NCBI GenBank assembly: GCA_035048495.1
Contig: CM068545.1
Span: forward strand, 36,160,225-36,224,224
Direction: 5' to 3'
Source: Euptelea pleiosperma
Lineage: Eukaryota > Streptophyta > Magnoliopsida > Ranunculales > Eupteleaceae
Length of the DNA: 64,000 nt
Both the position numbers and the translations under genes were made by a program. Below are positions 35,625 to 46,339 of the stretch, piece after piece. Below the pieces are notes generated by a model, which made no database searches, was not told the origin of the DNA, and saw nothing but the letters and a program-made list of their open reading frames with translations. Numbering within the stretch: position 1 is the stretch's first letter; each line of letters starts with the position of its first letter.

Positions 35625-38600
35625 GGATTTCATCCCCCACCACACACGCACACAAATTTGTTGAATTCGTCGCATCAATGATGTCTATATGAAAGTGATC
35701 TTTGATTTGTTCGACTGCTACCTTTGTCGCTTCTTGTTATGCTTCCTTTCTTGTTTGGAGCTTTTACTTCTCCATCCAAAATAATAAGATCATGGGTTCA
35801 TGACAATTCCTTCTTTCTAACAATTATAATCTGGTGGTGTTAACCTCAACAATTCCATCATTTGAATCAAGAGATTCTCAAAGGAAATTTAATTTCAATT
35901 TTCTTGCTCTCCATTTTCTACAAGACATCAAATATTAACAACAAATTGGTTTTGTCTTGAGGTTCCCATAACCCCAAACGTCGGGATCATAGCCCACTAC
36001 TACCTTTGTTTAGCCTCCCATTCACAATTGATGGTTTTGTTGTGAGGTTCCATTATCCCAAATAGCATTGGTTCTTGTCAACATATTTCGGACTTTATTC
36101 TGGCCCAACACTTCATTATGCCTTTATTAAGCCCAACACTCAATTTTTTTCTTCTTACATATCTTCCATACCTTTTGTAGCAATTATCATAATTTTTTAA
36201 AGACAAGTTCCAACCACTCGAGAGTTTATTCTCAACACTTTGCAATTGTCTAGCTTGCCTATCTACTATATGTCCTTGTATACAGCTTCGAGAAGTGTGG
36301 TGAATGAATTAGAGAAATTAATGAGAGACTTCTTGTGGAATGATAGGATGGACAATCGTAAAATAGATTTGGTGGGATGGCAAGCGGTGTGCAAGGATAA
36401 GAGTTGTGGGGGATTGGGGATCAAGAGAGTCAAGGTTATGAACAAGGCCCTTCTGGGTAAGTGGCTTTGGAGATTCGGGGCGGAGCCTTCCAATCCTTGG
36501 GCAAAGGTCATTGTAAGGCAAGTAAGGGGTTTCTCACTCTGGGTGGAAAGCTAGAGCTACACGCCTACCGTATGGATGCAGTGTTTGGAGGGGGGTATTG
36601 CCGATATCTGAGGAGTAAGCCAGAGGGATCCGGTACGAGGCAAGGCAGGGGAATAGAATCAAATTCTGGGAGGACATCTGTGTGGAGACAGTCCTTTGTG
36701 CGCCGACTTCCTAGAGCTCTACTCTCTTTTTGAGAGAAGGAATTGTTCCATTCAGGATTATGTGTTTAGTAGTGGAGAAGGGGTTGGGTGGAACTTAGGG
36801 TTCAGGGGGAATCTTAATGATTGGAAGATTGAGCCCCTGTCCAGATCGCTTGCCAGGTTTCAAGATGTTCATCTTCCTCCCTTGGCACAGGACAAACGCG
36901 TTTGGATTTGGTCGAAATGTGGAAACTTCTCCTTAAGCTCCTTCTACAAGGATTTGAACAAAGAGGGTACTCCTAGCTTCCCGGCATCCGCGGTGTGGAA
37001 GGCGAGAGTTCCAACTAAAGTTGCTTTCTTTGTGTGGGCAGCCTCCCTGGACAAGATCCTAGCCGCAGATCACTTGATCTCTAAACTCTAGAGGGTTCGT
37101 TTTGGTTGACTTTTGCAGTATGTGTAAGCATAGTGGGGAGACCGTTCACCATCTGCTTATGCATTATGGTGTTGAGTGAGGTGTGGTCATTGTTCCTCAA
37201 GGAATTTGGTTTGAGATGTGTGATGTCGGGGTCTCTTATGGACCTTCCGCGGAGTTGGCGCTATGTTGCTTTATCGGATAGAGGCCGTATATTGTGGAAA
37301 TAAACCCCATCTGCCATATTATGGGGGCTGTGGAAGGAGAGAAACCAGCGTATCTTCACAGACAAGAGTGAAGAAGTGGCCTCCATTGTCCTCAACATTA
37401 AGGGGCTCGTCTTCTTATGGTCCAAGGTGTTTACAGAATGTTAGGGATTGTTTTTTGAGGATTTCGTTTTCTGCTGGGATACCATTGGTTTTAGGGATGG
37501 ATCTTAGTTGCTCCCCCTTAGGTTTTCCCTTTTCTTGGTGGTTGTTTGGGTAGGTCATCTCGACCTCCCTAGCCCTTGTAGCTCTTTCCAGGCTCAGCCC
37601 TTTTACTAATATTTACACCTATCAAAAAAGAAAATACAAATTTTTTATAGGAAAGTGTGGAAGTGGGCAATTTAAAGGAACATTCCTAGAAAAGAGCCGT
37701 GGCTCTGATACCACTGTTGGAAACTCTTATAGCTAGAAATATGCACAACAGATGCCTGATAATAAACTACGGTCTGATGTATAGAACATATGGGGGTTGT
37801 GGATAAATATTTTATAAAAAAGAAGACTTTTGTTCTACACACTGGCTGTGTTTGGTTCACGGGAAAAAGCGTTTCCTATAAAATGTTTTTCAAGATTTTA
37901 TTTTGTTGAAATTTGTTTTCATGCTGTTTGGATGAGTATGGGAAAACCAAAAAGAGCATCCAACAAGTCAACAGTGCTGATCCATTCCAAATTATGTAAA
38001 CACAGAAATATGGCACCACATTATCCAATCACTAATATTTTTTAAATATGCTCCATCCATAGTGGCCCGTGGCTTAGACGGTTTAGATCGAAGGAGCATG
38101 TAACATATGGAGATCTAGTAGCATACTATATAATAAGTTTTTTATATATACTGACACTAAAAATCCTTTTAACTTCTCCTTCGATTCATTTCTACAAATG
38201 ACACACCTTCTTTCATCCCTCTATTACTTGACCTAGCTGAATTAAATGGTTCATAATTTACATATCCCTATTGTTTGAAAGTAATGTGTGAAGAGAGTAG
38301 AGGCAGCTGTGGTGGAATCTTGTAAGATGAATCTGCCATGGCTAGTTGCAGAGTTTTCCTCACCCCTTTTTTTGCTAAACATACTTGGAGAAGATATCCG
38401 GGCTTTAAGAAGAGAAGGCCATGATTCAGACGGAAGCATTTCAGTCGAAGAAGATGATGGAAGAAAAATCTGACTACGTCTAAGAAGCCTTACAGCTTTT
38501 GACCGAGATCGTTAGGGTTTCATTAGTGGAAGAAGATGATGGAAGAATAATCTGACTACGTCTAAGAAGCCTTGCAGCTTTTGAGCGAGATCGTTAGGGT

Positions 38601-41600
38601 TTCAACGAGAGAGAGAGAGAGAGTATGCTAGCTGCTGTAGTGTAGAAGAAGGTAGAGAAGGAGACCATGGTGAGGGAGAAGGGGATAGCTGTTGCATGAG
38701 AAGACCCAGGCCTAAATTGACAAAGTTAGGAAAACAACTTCCGTTCTTTAAAGCAGAAATCGTTTTCCTATCTTTTCGTCAACTTTTTGAAATTCGTTTT
38801 CCTAACTATCACTTTTCCAAACAATCCAAATGCAAAAAAGTAAAATCATTTTATAAGAATTCAATATCTTGCCTTGTACTTGATTACACTTTTCTATACT
38901 TTTTTCTTGTTGTACTTGATTACACCATGACTTTTTGTATAGACGTTTTTACATCAGTATATTAACAACTCTCACACTTTTCTATATACTCCCGTAGTCT
39001 TGAGTAACCATTATATGTATCTGGACTAAAAAATAAATGCAAGACTAATTTAGGAGGTGTTTGGGAACACAAAAAAAAGTTACTTCTTGACTTAAGTCAA
39101 AAAGTTGAAAGGACAGTTTGGATTGTGTAGATATTTTTTTTTTCGATAAGCAAAAGATTCATTAAAAGGCCGAAGCCAAGAGAAACAAACAACCAGGGAG
39201 AGGAAGGTCGAGGTGACCTCCACAAGACCCCGGCTAAAGAGCAAAAGAAGACTAAAACGCTAACTATTTCCTTCCCGATTACAAATATTCTCCCATCTAA
39301 AGACAAAGTCTTCGAAGAACAGACCCTTATATTCTGACACCGCCTTAGACCACATAAATAACAGCCCCTTAATGTTTAGGATTATCGACATAAGGTCCGA
39401 TTGCTTTCCTCCCCCCCTTTGGTTCCTTTCCTTCCAAATACCCCATATAATCGCAAGAGGGGTCATCCTCCATAACACATTCCCTCTTGTAGAGAAGGCT
39501 TTGGAATTCCAACTGAAAAAGAGGTCCGTGAGAGAGGCCGGCATGACCCAACTCATCCCGAACTCTAACAAGAATGCTCTCAAAATTCTGTTAGCCATCT
39601 CACAGTGTAAAAGCAGGTGATCCACTGATTCCCCATTGGTTTTACACATCCAATAATAATGCACCAAGGTAAAACCTCTCGCCATCAAGTGATCCACTGT
39701 GAGAATCTTATCCAAAGCAGCTTCCCAAGCAAAGAAAGCTACTTTAGAGGGTGTCTTAGATTTCCAAACCAAGGAGACAGGGAAAGGATCTCCTTCTGTT
39801 CTTTGCAATTCTTCATAAAAAGATTTCACCGAGAAAGAACCCCCTTTGGTCCAGGTCCAAACTCTCCTATCCTTTACCAAAGGATTAAGCTGAACAGCCT
39901 GCAGTCTCGACATCAGCCTTGCCAGAGGGTCAATTTCCCAATCATTTAAGTTTCTTCTGAGGCCCTAGTAATTAAAAATTGACTACAAACAGTTACTTAA
40001 AAATTGTCTTCTGATTTCTCAAGAAGTTACTTTTTTCTTTGCTTCAATGTAAGCACACGTTGAATTAAAAATTTAAGTGCAACTTTTGTATTATCATATT
40101 TGCCCCTCTAATCCTTCTAGGCAAATTATAAATGACCACTTCAACTACTTTTAAGATGACCACTTCGTCCTTCTATATCAAATACGTTACTTTTTGTCCT
40201 TCCAAACACACTTTCACTTCTAGTAGACAACTTCTACTTCTAGTAGCTTCTTGTTCACAAACGGGCTCTTAGTTTCTTCTCTATCATCCTTAACATTCTA
40301 CATCATTTCCCTTCATCTTCAAAATTCATTTTCCACTTCTGCCCTTTACTTTTTCCTTACTCATCCATATATCCTGATTTTAAAATTAAATATTTCCAAC
40401 ACCCCACCACTGTTGCCACTCTGGTACCACTGTTGGAAACTCAAATTTCAATGACGTGATGGGTCTAAAAGATAAATCAAGAAAAAAACAACGTACTGAA
40501 ATTTGAGGAGGTCCGACAACACACACAACTAGATATATAATCACACAAAAATAAGTAAGTTAGGTATTGTACACCCCATAGGGGCTTACCGTGCTCCTCA
40601 CACAAGAATGAGAACTTACACTCAGATGTCTTCAGAAAATACTGATTTGATATTATGGTGGTGATGGTTGTAATAATTCAGGCTTTACATCCCTTTATAT
40701 AAATCTACATGGTAATTTTAGTCTCATTGAGACTTACAAAGCACAACAACCCAAGTGACCATATTCAATTTCAAGAATATGGAAAACCCAAGCATCACCT
40801 AGCTATATTAAAAGACAACTCCTACTATTGATTACAAATAATATTAACATTTCTCCCCATAATTTATAATTAGAAAAAATTGTCTGCATTTTTTCTTGAA
40901 CCACTTCAGTCTGCATTGAGTCATCAATATCTGCACAATCTCGAGCTTGAGATTTGACACATTCTCTTTTAGCTTTTCGATGTAGGATTCCAGTCTTTCA
41001 ATCTTGTAATTAGCATATTCGAAATTTATTGAATTTGCAACAATGATGTCGATATCGAAGTGGTTTTTATATTGGACTACCACCTTTGCCGCTTCTAGTT
41101 GCATAAATTATCGAGAAGTCATGAACTAGTTAGAATAGCCTATAAATATGGCTCGTACTTAGTACTTTTGGAATCAAGAGAAATGAGAAGAAAGAAGAAT
41201 TTAGTAGCAAATATCCCCTTCTTTCTCCACTTCCTCTTCCACTCCAAAGTTGTTAGTATTTAGAATTCTGTTTGTAGCCAAGTTGGAGTAAAAGCATAAG
41301 GACAGGCACAGACACCTCTGCCCCTCGGCAGCAAGCTAGCATTGTTGTCAGTGGTTCAGGGAGGCGGAGAAGAGAGGAGATGGGAAGAGAGGTGAGACCG
41401 AGATCGGGCTTAGTATCCCAGCCTGAGCCCCTATTTTTGAACCTAAATATGATATATATCAATGAATGTAGGAACTAGGAAATACCCAATAATCCATAAG
41501 CATATGAATCAGGTATTTCCATCATGCATAATATGTACTATTTGATAGTGCATTCAATAAGTACAGATCACTTTCAATTGTCAGTTGTGCATATATTGTA

Positions 41601-42031
41601 AAGAAGTGCTTTTTTATTTTATTTATTTTTTCAACAAATTCCATCATTCGAATATATTAATGATTGTATACTTATGCTGATTTCTTATGTATACATTGAA
41701 ATTTATCTATTGTATATCATCACTTTTGAGTAATCCCCCAAATAATCAGACACCAACCTGTTGGCAAAGGCCAGTTCACTCTATTATATATATATATTTT
41801 AAGTGTAAACTTTATTAACTCTATTTATATTATGTGATTCAGGTAAAGAGATATTTTGAGTATGAGGATCCAACTGGCACTGTGAATGAGATCTGGCGCC
41901 AAGTCTCACTGAAGCTCCCCCTTATAAAACTGATGATCAATCGTGAAAAGCGTCTTGTGAGGAGGGAATTGACTGAACCAGACTGCTCTTGTCTCTGTTC
42001 AAACAAGACTGGAACTGCAACAACCCAATGA
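25219..42031 (+). CDS. ARAD1: Probable arabinosyltransferase ARAD1 (GT47 exostosin-family protein)
   Basis: Three exons: 25219-26049, 29135-29500, 41843-42031; all junctions GT-AG and phase 0; 461 residues. The start at 25219 (AAAAATGGCG context) is preferred over the in-frame 25099 because it puts the signal anchor (residues about 8-27, [19 protein letters not shown]) at the N-terminus, as in type II Golgi proteins. Exostosin/GT47 domain: [26 protein letters not shown], then in exon 2 [35 protein letters not shown] and [16 protein letters not shown], typical of the donor-binding half. Arabidopsis ARAD1 is about 447 residues and is needed for the arabinan side chains of rhamnogalacturonan I. 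Introns are 3.1 kb and 12.3 kb. No breaks in the coding frame. ARAD2 or another GT47 paralogue is possible. Confidence 0.88.
27515..27910. repeat. 198-bp tandem duplication in ARAD1 intron 1
   Basis: Two head-to-tail copies, 27515-27712 and 27713-27910, starting CTAGTAACTCTTAAGTGATG, differing at only a handful of positions. Boundaries are direct junctions without insertion. Confidence 0.9.
28697..28925. repeat. Diverged tandem duplication of about 125 bp
   Basis: Two copies each containing CCTGAATTC..GCAAC, GAAGTTGA, AATATTGATG, ATTGCAAACATGTTGTGTAC. About 15% diverged plus a spacer, so older than the 198-bp event. Confidence 0.75.
29770..30658 (-). pseudogene. RTE-type LINE remnant (RT and C-terminus)
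   Basis: Minus-strand reading from 30650 gives [45 protein letters not shown] and [13 protein letters not shown], the RT core of plant RTE LINEs. Further along (about 30250-29780) comes the C-terminal part whose plus strand reads CCATCTCAATC.., CCTATTGGGGTTACTCCTAG and ACTATTTGGGGTC, typical of this family. Many stops. Its upstream part continues at 33890, so the Helitron inserted into it. Confidence 0.78.
30980..33259 (-). mobile_element. Non-autonomous LTR retrotransposon (2280 bp) inside Helitron 1
   Basis: LTRs 30980-31741 (762 bp, 3') and 32594-33259 (666 bp, 5') flank an 852-bp core. Target duplication CCATG at 30975-30979 and 33260-33264. On the minus strand the LTR runs TGATGTGG..GCGTCA, the primer site TTGGTATCAAAGC lies next to the 5' LTR (about 32579-32591), and a purine tract (ATGAGGGTT) precedes the 3' LTR. 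The core has no gag-pol. It encodes only short peptides, one with a coiled-coil-like [20 protein letters not shown] (minus, about 32490) and one acidic (about 32070-31860). It must have moved using proteins from another element. Confidence 0.9.
31433..31605. repeat. About 84-bp tandem duplication within one LTR copy
   Basis: The unit AATAATAAAATTCTAATTGG.. is present twice in the 3' LTR and once in the 5' LTR (near 33030). This explains most of the 96-bp length difference between the LTRs, so it arose after insertion. The same LTR also has short CACTATTCACGCGG-like repeats at about 31036-31110. Confidence 0.85.
33890..34130 (-). pseudogene. RTE LINE remnant, upstream part
   Basis: Minus strand gives [18 protein letters not shown], matching the linker between endonuclease and RT of plant RTE elements. 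It is the upstream continuation of 29770-30658 across the inserted Helitron. Confidence 0.6.
34624..34654 (+). mobile_element. 3' terminus of a second Helitron (plus strand)
   Basis: Perfect hairpin AGCACG-TGCAT-CGTGCT (34624-34640), ten bases, then CTAG at 34651-34654 and host T. It shares GCACGTGCATC with the 3' end of Helitron 1, so it is the same superfamily. The 5' end was not found; the body probably extends leftward to somewhere after 34130. Confidence 0.7.
34780..34990 (-). pseudogene. RTE LINE C-terminal fragment
   Basis: Plus strand reads CATTTATCCATTTCAACATCCTC.., GACCATGTTTCTTGATTGCTCAACATTC, the reverse of the RTE C-terminal region that encodes the conserved W-x-KK..HM stretch. 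Short and heavily changed. Confidence 0.45.
35548..35621. repeat. (CT)n-(AT)n microsatellite
   Basis: About 30 bases of CT repeat followed by about 38 bases of AT repeat; likely to vary in length between individuals. Confidence 0.95.
36225..37640 (+). pseudogene. L1-type LINE 3' half (RT end and zf-RVT)
   Basis: Starts within RT end: [20 protein letters not shown], then [27 protein letters not shown] and [13 protein letters not shown]. Next a region with [22 protein letters not shown] and [28 protein letters not shown], the zf-RVT domain. Several frameshifts (about 36550, 36700, 37090). The 3' end is TTTACACCTATCAAAAAA at about 37600-37630. It is 5'-truncated, as is usual for LINEs. Confidence 0.85.
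37702..37850 (-). repeat. LTR fragment with adjacent primer-site sequence
   Basis: GGCTCTGATACCAC (37701-37714) is the reverse of a tRNA-Met primer site; TGTTGGAAACTC starts at 37715 as an LTR end would on the minus strand. The rest is lost. The same junction motif recurs at 40421-40442. Confidence 0.5.
38447..38610. repeat. 82-bp tandem duplication
   Basis: Two copies of GAAGAAGATGATGGAAGAA.. through GAGATCGTTAGGGTTTCA, starting at 38447 and 38529, nearly identical. Followed by a short GA run. Confidence 0.85.
39050..40270. mobile_element. MITE with GTTTGGGAACA-type ends, split by a LINE
   Basis: Left TTAGGAGGTGTTTGGGAACA, right TTGTTCACAAACGGGCTCTTA, with A/T-rich flanks (AAGTTACTT, CTTCTACTTCTAGTAG). 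The 840-bp LINE at 39129-39968 sits inside; without it the MITE would be about 380 bp. Confidence 0.55.
39129..39968 (-). pseudogene. L1-type LINE 3' end (zf-RVT), minus strand
   Basis: Poly-T at about 39129-39139 is the reverse of the 3' tail. Minus-strand reading from 39965: [68 protein letters not shown] and [15 protein letters not shown]. The frame is open for 217 codons (39913-39260), so it is younger than its plus-strand cousin at 36225. 5'-truncated. Confidence 0.88.
40431..40851 (-). repeat. LTR (421 bp) flanked by primer-site-like and polypurine-like motifs
   Basis: Runs TGTTGGAAACTC..AATATTAACA on the plus strand. Left of it CTCTGGTACCAC (reverse of a changed primer site); right of it TTTCTCCCCATAATT (reverse of a purine tract). 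No RT or integrase nearby; minus-strand 41104-40844 encodes only an 86-residue coiled-coil-like peptide ([20 protein letters not shown]). Confidence 0.5.
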
Positions 42032-42920
42032 TACTACAATTGTCGATGATTATGGTCTTCTAAGGATTCGTTCAATACCCAGTAAAATCTCCAAGCTGAA
42101 CCTTTATATTTCGGCAGCAGAAGATTTGGGTGCGGGTAGGCGTGAACTCTAATTGCATAATGTAAGCTGTTTTCCTGAGCCAGAAGGTGCCCTGTGTTCA
42201 CCCCATAAATGATGCTTCTGTCGCCAGGGTAATTGGAGTTTCCTCGTCTCATTCTTTACTGTGAAATAAGGATCTCTCTCTCTCTCATTCTCATTGTTAT
42301 TGTTGACGCCCTTCATTCGGTAGTCACTATGGCAATCTGATTTCTAGTTGTACCTGTGATTAGGCTGAGTGTATATTAGCAAAATAAAAAGATCACAGCA
42401 ATGTTTGATTCATGTATCAATTTATTGTTATCTTTGTCAATTCAGTGATTGTGATGTTCATGGCACAAAATATCTGATTTTTTTATTTTATTTTATTTTA
42501 CCTAGGTTCTGTATGGTTGCCCTGAATAAGTTTTCTAGAAATGATTTTTTTGCATATAAATGTGATAAAACTTTTTTGTATCAACACTGACATACAAATC
42601 TTTTTTTTCTGTAGAACTTTTTGTGGATCAGCATGCAGGACCTTAGCGGATTAATTTTTCTTGTCTCTGTCTATTAGTGCTGTTTCAGGGGTGGGTGTTT
42701 TATTTTATTTTTTAATTTTCTTTTGTTGTAATCAGTGCTGTTTCAGTTTGGTGGTGAGCTGGTTGTTCCACTTACTACTAGTGCAAGGGCTAGCATTTAC
42801 TGTGAAATGAACTTTTATGGATCATCACTAACAAGGAGGCAACTTCCATTAATCCTCCAAACCAAACAATTCTAACGGCATTAATAACAGTAACATGCCT
42901 ATACTTTCACGTTATTTACT

Positions 42921-43190
42921 GTTAAAACGTCAGTCTGGTGAAATAATGGTAATGGTCGCTTACTGTCATGCTGTTATAGAGGTCCCTTTTAAACCATGCT
43001 CCAAACCACTGATGGGCACGTCCTGGACAATGCCTAAGACTGCTGGGCACATCCTGTTAAAACATCGGTCTGGTGAAATAATGGTAATGGTCGCTTACTC
43101 TCATGCTGTTGTAGAGGTCCCCTTTAAACCATGCTCCAAACCACTTCTGGGCACGTCCTGGGCAATGCCTAGGCCGTGTCCAATTTGGGT
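42921..43190. repeat. 135-bp tandem duplication
   Basis: Copies 42921-43055 and 43056-43190, each starting GTTAAAAC and containing GGTAATGGTCGCTTACT and GGGCACGTCCTGG. About 8% different. Confidence 0.88.
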
Positions 43191-44690
43191 TCTACAAAAG
43201 CGGGCTGATATGAATTTTAGGCTTGACTGACAAATAGGTGTCTAATATATTGGAAGGTAAACACTACTTGATGGATGGTTTATGCATAAAGGCGTGGTGT
43301 GGGGGGTCATTTTTTGGCTATTGAGGGTAAAATCGACCCTATACCTCAAATGTCCAACTTGAATGGTCGGCTACCAGTTCACATATGAACTGGGAAGTCC
43401 GCAACTCAAGTTGGTGAGAGAGATAGAGGGTCTGGACAGAGCTTCTGCTATTGTTTGATGTTCGATCCCCCTTCCTCCGTGGATGATGGGCCCTATTCAT
43501 AGGGGAACGGGTTAGTTGAGACTTACCGTCTCTAATTGTCCAAAATGATTGGGGAGTGGTTGCCTGCTAGGGTAGGTATGTACCCTCTCATGCGTGCAGG
43601 AAGCTTCAGCTAACCCATTCTCTAATCATTTTGTTTTAGTAAATCTCAGGTACTAACCTGCGTAGGTAGGGGGTAACTCGTCTGGAGCAGGTATGAGGTG
43701 TCTCATCGACCAGACTCATTAGAATGATACTGACTAATAGGGTGCACCTCAACTAGTCGGCTCTCCTCTTTGCCGAACCAACCTCTAATTAGGGTTGATC
43801 AGGTCGGCGAAGAGGTCCGAGCTTTACGTAGACCCGAGCTGTCCAAGAGTTATTACTCAGATCAGAAAGCTGTTATGGCAGAAATGCCCACTGCTGCATG
43901 GATATGATCTCAAGTGGACACGTTGACGGGCATTGTGTTAGCCATTTTTTGGCACACTGTTCTTCACGCACTGATCGGTGAATGAAGGGAAATCCTAACC
44001 TCTCTGTATTACAAATCTTGCAGACTTTTTTTAGCATGGAAACGGTGGGCACCAATAAAATGTGAGACTTATTTTTAGATTGTTGTATGTCTGCTTACTT
44101 GGATGGGGAATTGCGCACTCCACAGACATCCAGTAAACACCAAATTTTAGATCTAGGATCTCCAGAGCGTGGAGAATACATCGGTAAGTTGATGGCCACC
44201 AGAGGTATCTTTTAGTGGCCGAAATCCAACAAAAAGCCACCGAGACCTTGAAGTTGGATTACAACACCATAATATAATTTGAGGAGAAAAAAGAGCACAC
44301 TGTAGTTTTTTGCTCTCTTCCCACAGACGGCGCCATTTAATGTGGATGCAAAATCTATGATATAGATATAGCCGTAGATTATCCTCAAGATTTGCACACA
44401 CATCAACAAATAAATAAAAGCGGATCAAGAAACATAAAAGAATCTGAAAAATGAGGAAAGAGACAACCATTTTAGCGAGGTTCATCGCCGGAATCCGGTC
44501 GGCTACGTTCTCGGCCTCATCGGTGAAGGCAATCCACTATTTTCTTTCAAATGGTACAATTCTCTCTTTCTTGTTAGAATACTTGGGCTCCAAAGAAGAT
44601 GAAAAAGCCTCCAAAGAAGATCAAGAAGATGAAAAAGCCCCTTTCTCTATAGGTGGAGAGGTCTATAAATAGAAAACAATCAGGGCATAA
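43191..44690. other. No gene recognised
   Basis: Unclassified sequence with no good splice or coding pattern. Around 44460-44530 (AGCGAGGTTCATCGCCGGAATCC) it reads like an LTR or leader of a retrotransposon, but no boundaries were found. Confidence 0.4.
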
Positions 44691-44699
44691 ACATTGTAA

Positions 44700-45265
44700 A
44701 GTGGTTAATAATATGGTGTGACTCGGGTGCATGCTAGGAATGATGTACCCTAAAGAACATCCTCGAGGGACGCATACCTTGAGATATGTGCCAATCGATC
44801 CTCGGGTTTTGTGTAAAAGTGTGAAAATTATGGTACCCACATTAACGACGCATATCGTTTCACGAGAGCTTTCCAAATAGCTTTGGAAGATTGTAGACCG
44901 ACGATGTAAGGTAGAACAGTGTCGGACAGCATAGCATTGATCCATGTGAGCAGATTTTGATCCTTGAGAGTCTATTCCGTGTAATGAGGATTGACGGTAG
45001 TTGAGAGTTTTCCATCGGATTCAACAAGGAACTAAGGAGGACAGGGTATGGAGCCATCAACAAAGCCTAAAAGGTTGTGACAATGAAGTATTGGTAGAAA
45101 GAGTGATCGCCAAACGTGATAGTTATTACTATCTAATTTAATCGGCACTAGATGATCGAGAGATATTTGAGAGGACAAATGTGTTGTTTGTGTGGACGTT
45201 GGATGCAGAAGAAGAGGCCATTTGGATCTGATATTCTCATTAGAGTCAGAGCTCTGATACTATAA
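44700..45265 (-). pseudogene. Ty1/copia gag fragment
   Basis: Minus-strand reading from about 45000: DGKLSTTVNPHYTE*TLKDQ, NLLTWINAMLSDTVLPYIVG, LQSSKAIWKALVKRYA, a standard copia gag core with one stop. A primer-site-like GAGCTCTGATACTA (plus strand, about 45249-45262) lies on its 5' side, so the 5' LTR would start right of 45262. Pol is missing. Confidence 0.75.
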
Positions 45266-45633
45266 AACAATTGAAACATAGTATTGTTGTTCTCTCAATT
45301 TTAACATGAGAAGGGAGTTGGATGTGTTGTATATTTATAACTTATTGTGTACAACATGATATGAATTACAAGTAGTTGTGGGAAAGGTAAGTACGACTAC
45401 ATCTTGATGGGTTGTTAGACTCCACTATGAGCGGAAGTCTTATGGGAGATTAACTCCAATCTGTTAGATGCTTGATTGTCGGCAAGATTTATGGAAATCT
45501 TGGATGAGCATTGCTCTATCAAAGATGAGTCGGTAGATGATCTGTTACGTAACAAAAAAAATAAAGGGGAGAATTTCCATCGTAGAAGAAAAGGGTAGCT
45601 AACATCGAAGAATGGAACAACGTTCCGGGAAAG

Positions 45634-45810
45634 TTTTTGATCCTGCAACTTTATGATCGATTTTGCAACCTATAGTTAAGTGCCACCTATCCTAGGGTTA
45701 AGGTGGCCTTAACTGTAGTTACCCTCAACAATGGAGAAAAAAGCAACTACAGTTAATGGGCCACCCCAAGACAGGTGGCACTTAACTATAGGTTGCAGGA
45801 CCAAAAAAAT
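45634..45810. mobile_element. Palindromic MITE, 177 bp
   Basis: Outer ends TTTTTGATCCTGCAAC (45634) and GGTTGCAGGACCAAAAA (to 45807) are inverted. Inside, GCAACCTATAGTTAAGTGCC.. (45665) pairs without mismatch for about 24 bases with ..GGCACTTAACTATAGGTTGC (to 45796). A second inner stem (CTTAACTGTAGTT / AACTACAGTTAA) closes on a short loop. Confidence 0.85.
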
Positions 45811-46339
45811 TCTCCGACATTCCCAGTACCAAAAGAGCTACTTGCATGGCATTCATATTCTATTTTATTTTCCTTTTTCTCTTTAGATTAATTAGCTTTG
45901 TTGTTGGATTTAAGGAACTTGTTGAATATTACTGGTAACAAGATAAATCCATATCAAAGATGACGATGATGTAAAATATTGTCGCTTGTCACCAATTTGA
46001 AAAAGAAGATGAGCCAACATCATAGTCACAGCCTCGCAGGGCAGCTTTAAGCCGTATGCAGTGCAGACTATTTCTTTCTGGAGTGCGCTGCATTGTGGTA
46101 TGTAGTGCATGCCATTTTGACATACTAAATGACACATTTGCAAGGCCCATGTAGAGATGATTCAGGGGCTGATTTTTTTTTATGAAGGCAATCTCTTTGT
46201 CATGGATTGGGTTTTCTTGGTGATGATGATCGTCATGGCAAGGACTACTAAATTTTTAGTTGGATCTCTAACATGACTCTATGTTGACCCACCGTTTGGG
46301 TGTAAGAATTCTAGTGTATTTTAACATGGATTTTGGAGG

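Larger units (their letters stand above)
29501..41842 (+). other. ARAD1 intron 2 (12.3 kb), transposon-filled
   Basis: Donor GTATGT, acceptor GATTCAG. It contains RTE LINE remnants, a Helitron with a nested LTR element, a second Helitron 3' end, plus- and minus-strand L1-type LINE pieces, LTR fragments and a MITE (each listed). The stretches 34990-35540, 35630-36220, 38040-39050 and 40870-41840 hold no gene I recognise. Confidence 0.85.

Noticed and set aside
35496..35681. 61-codon frame over the microsatellite
   Set aside because: Simple repeat translated as Leu-Ser and Tyr-Ile runs; not a gene.
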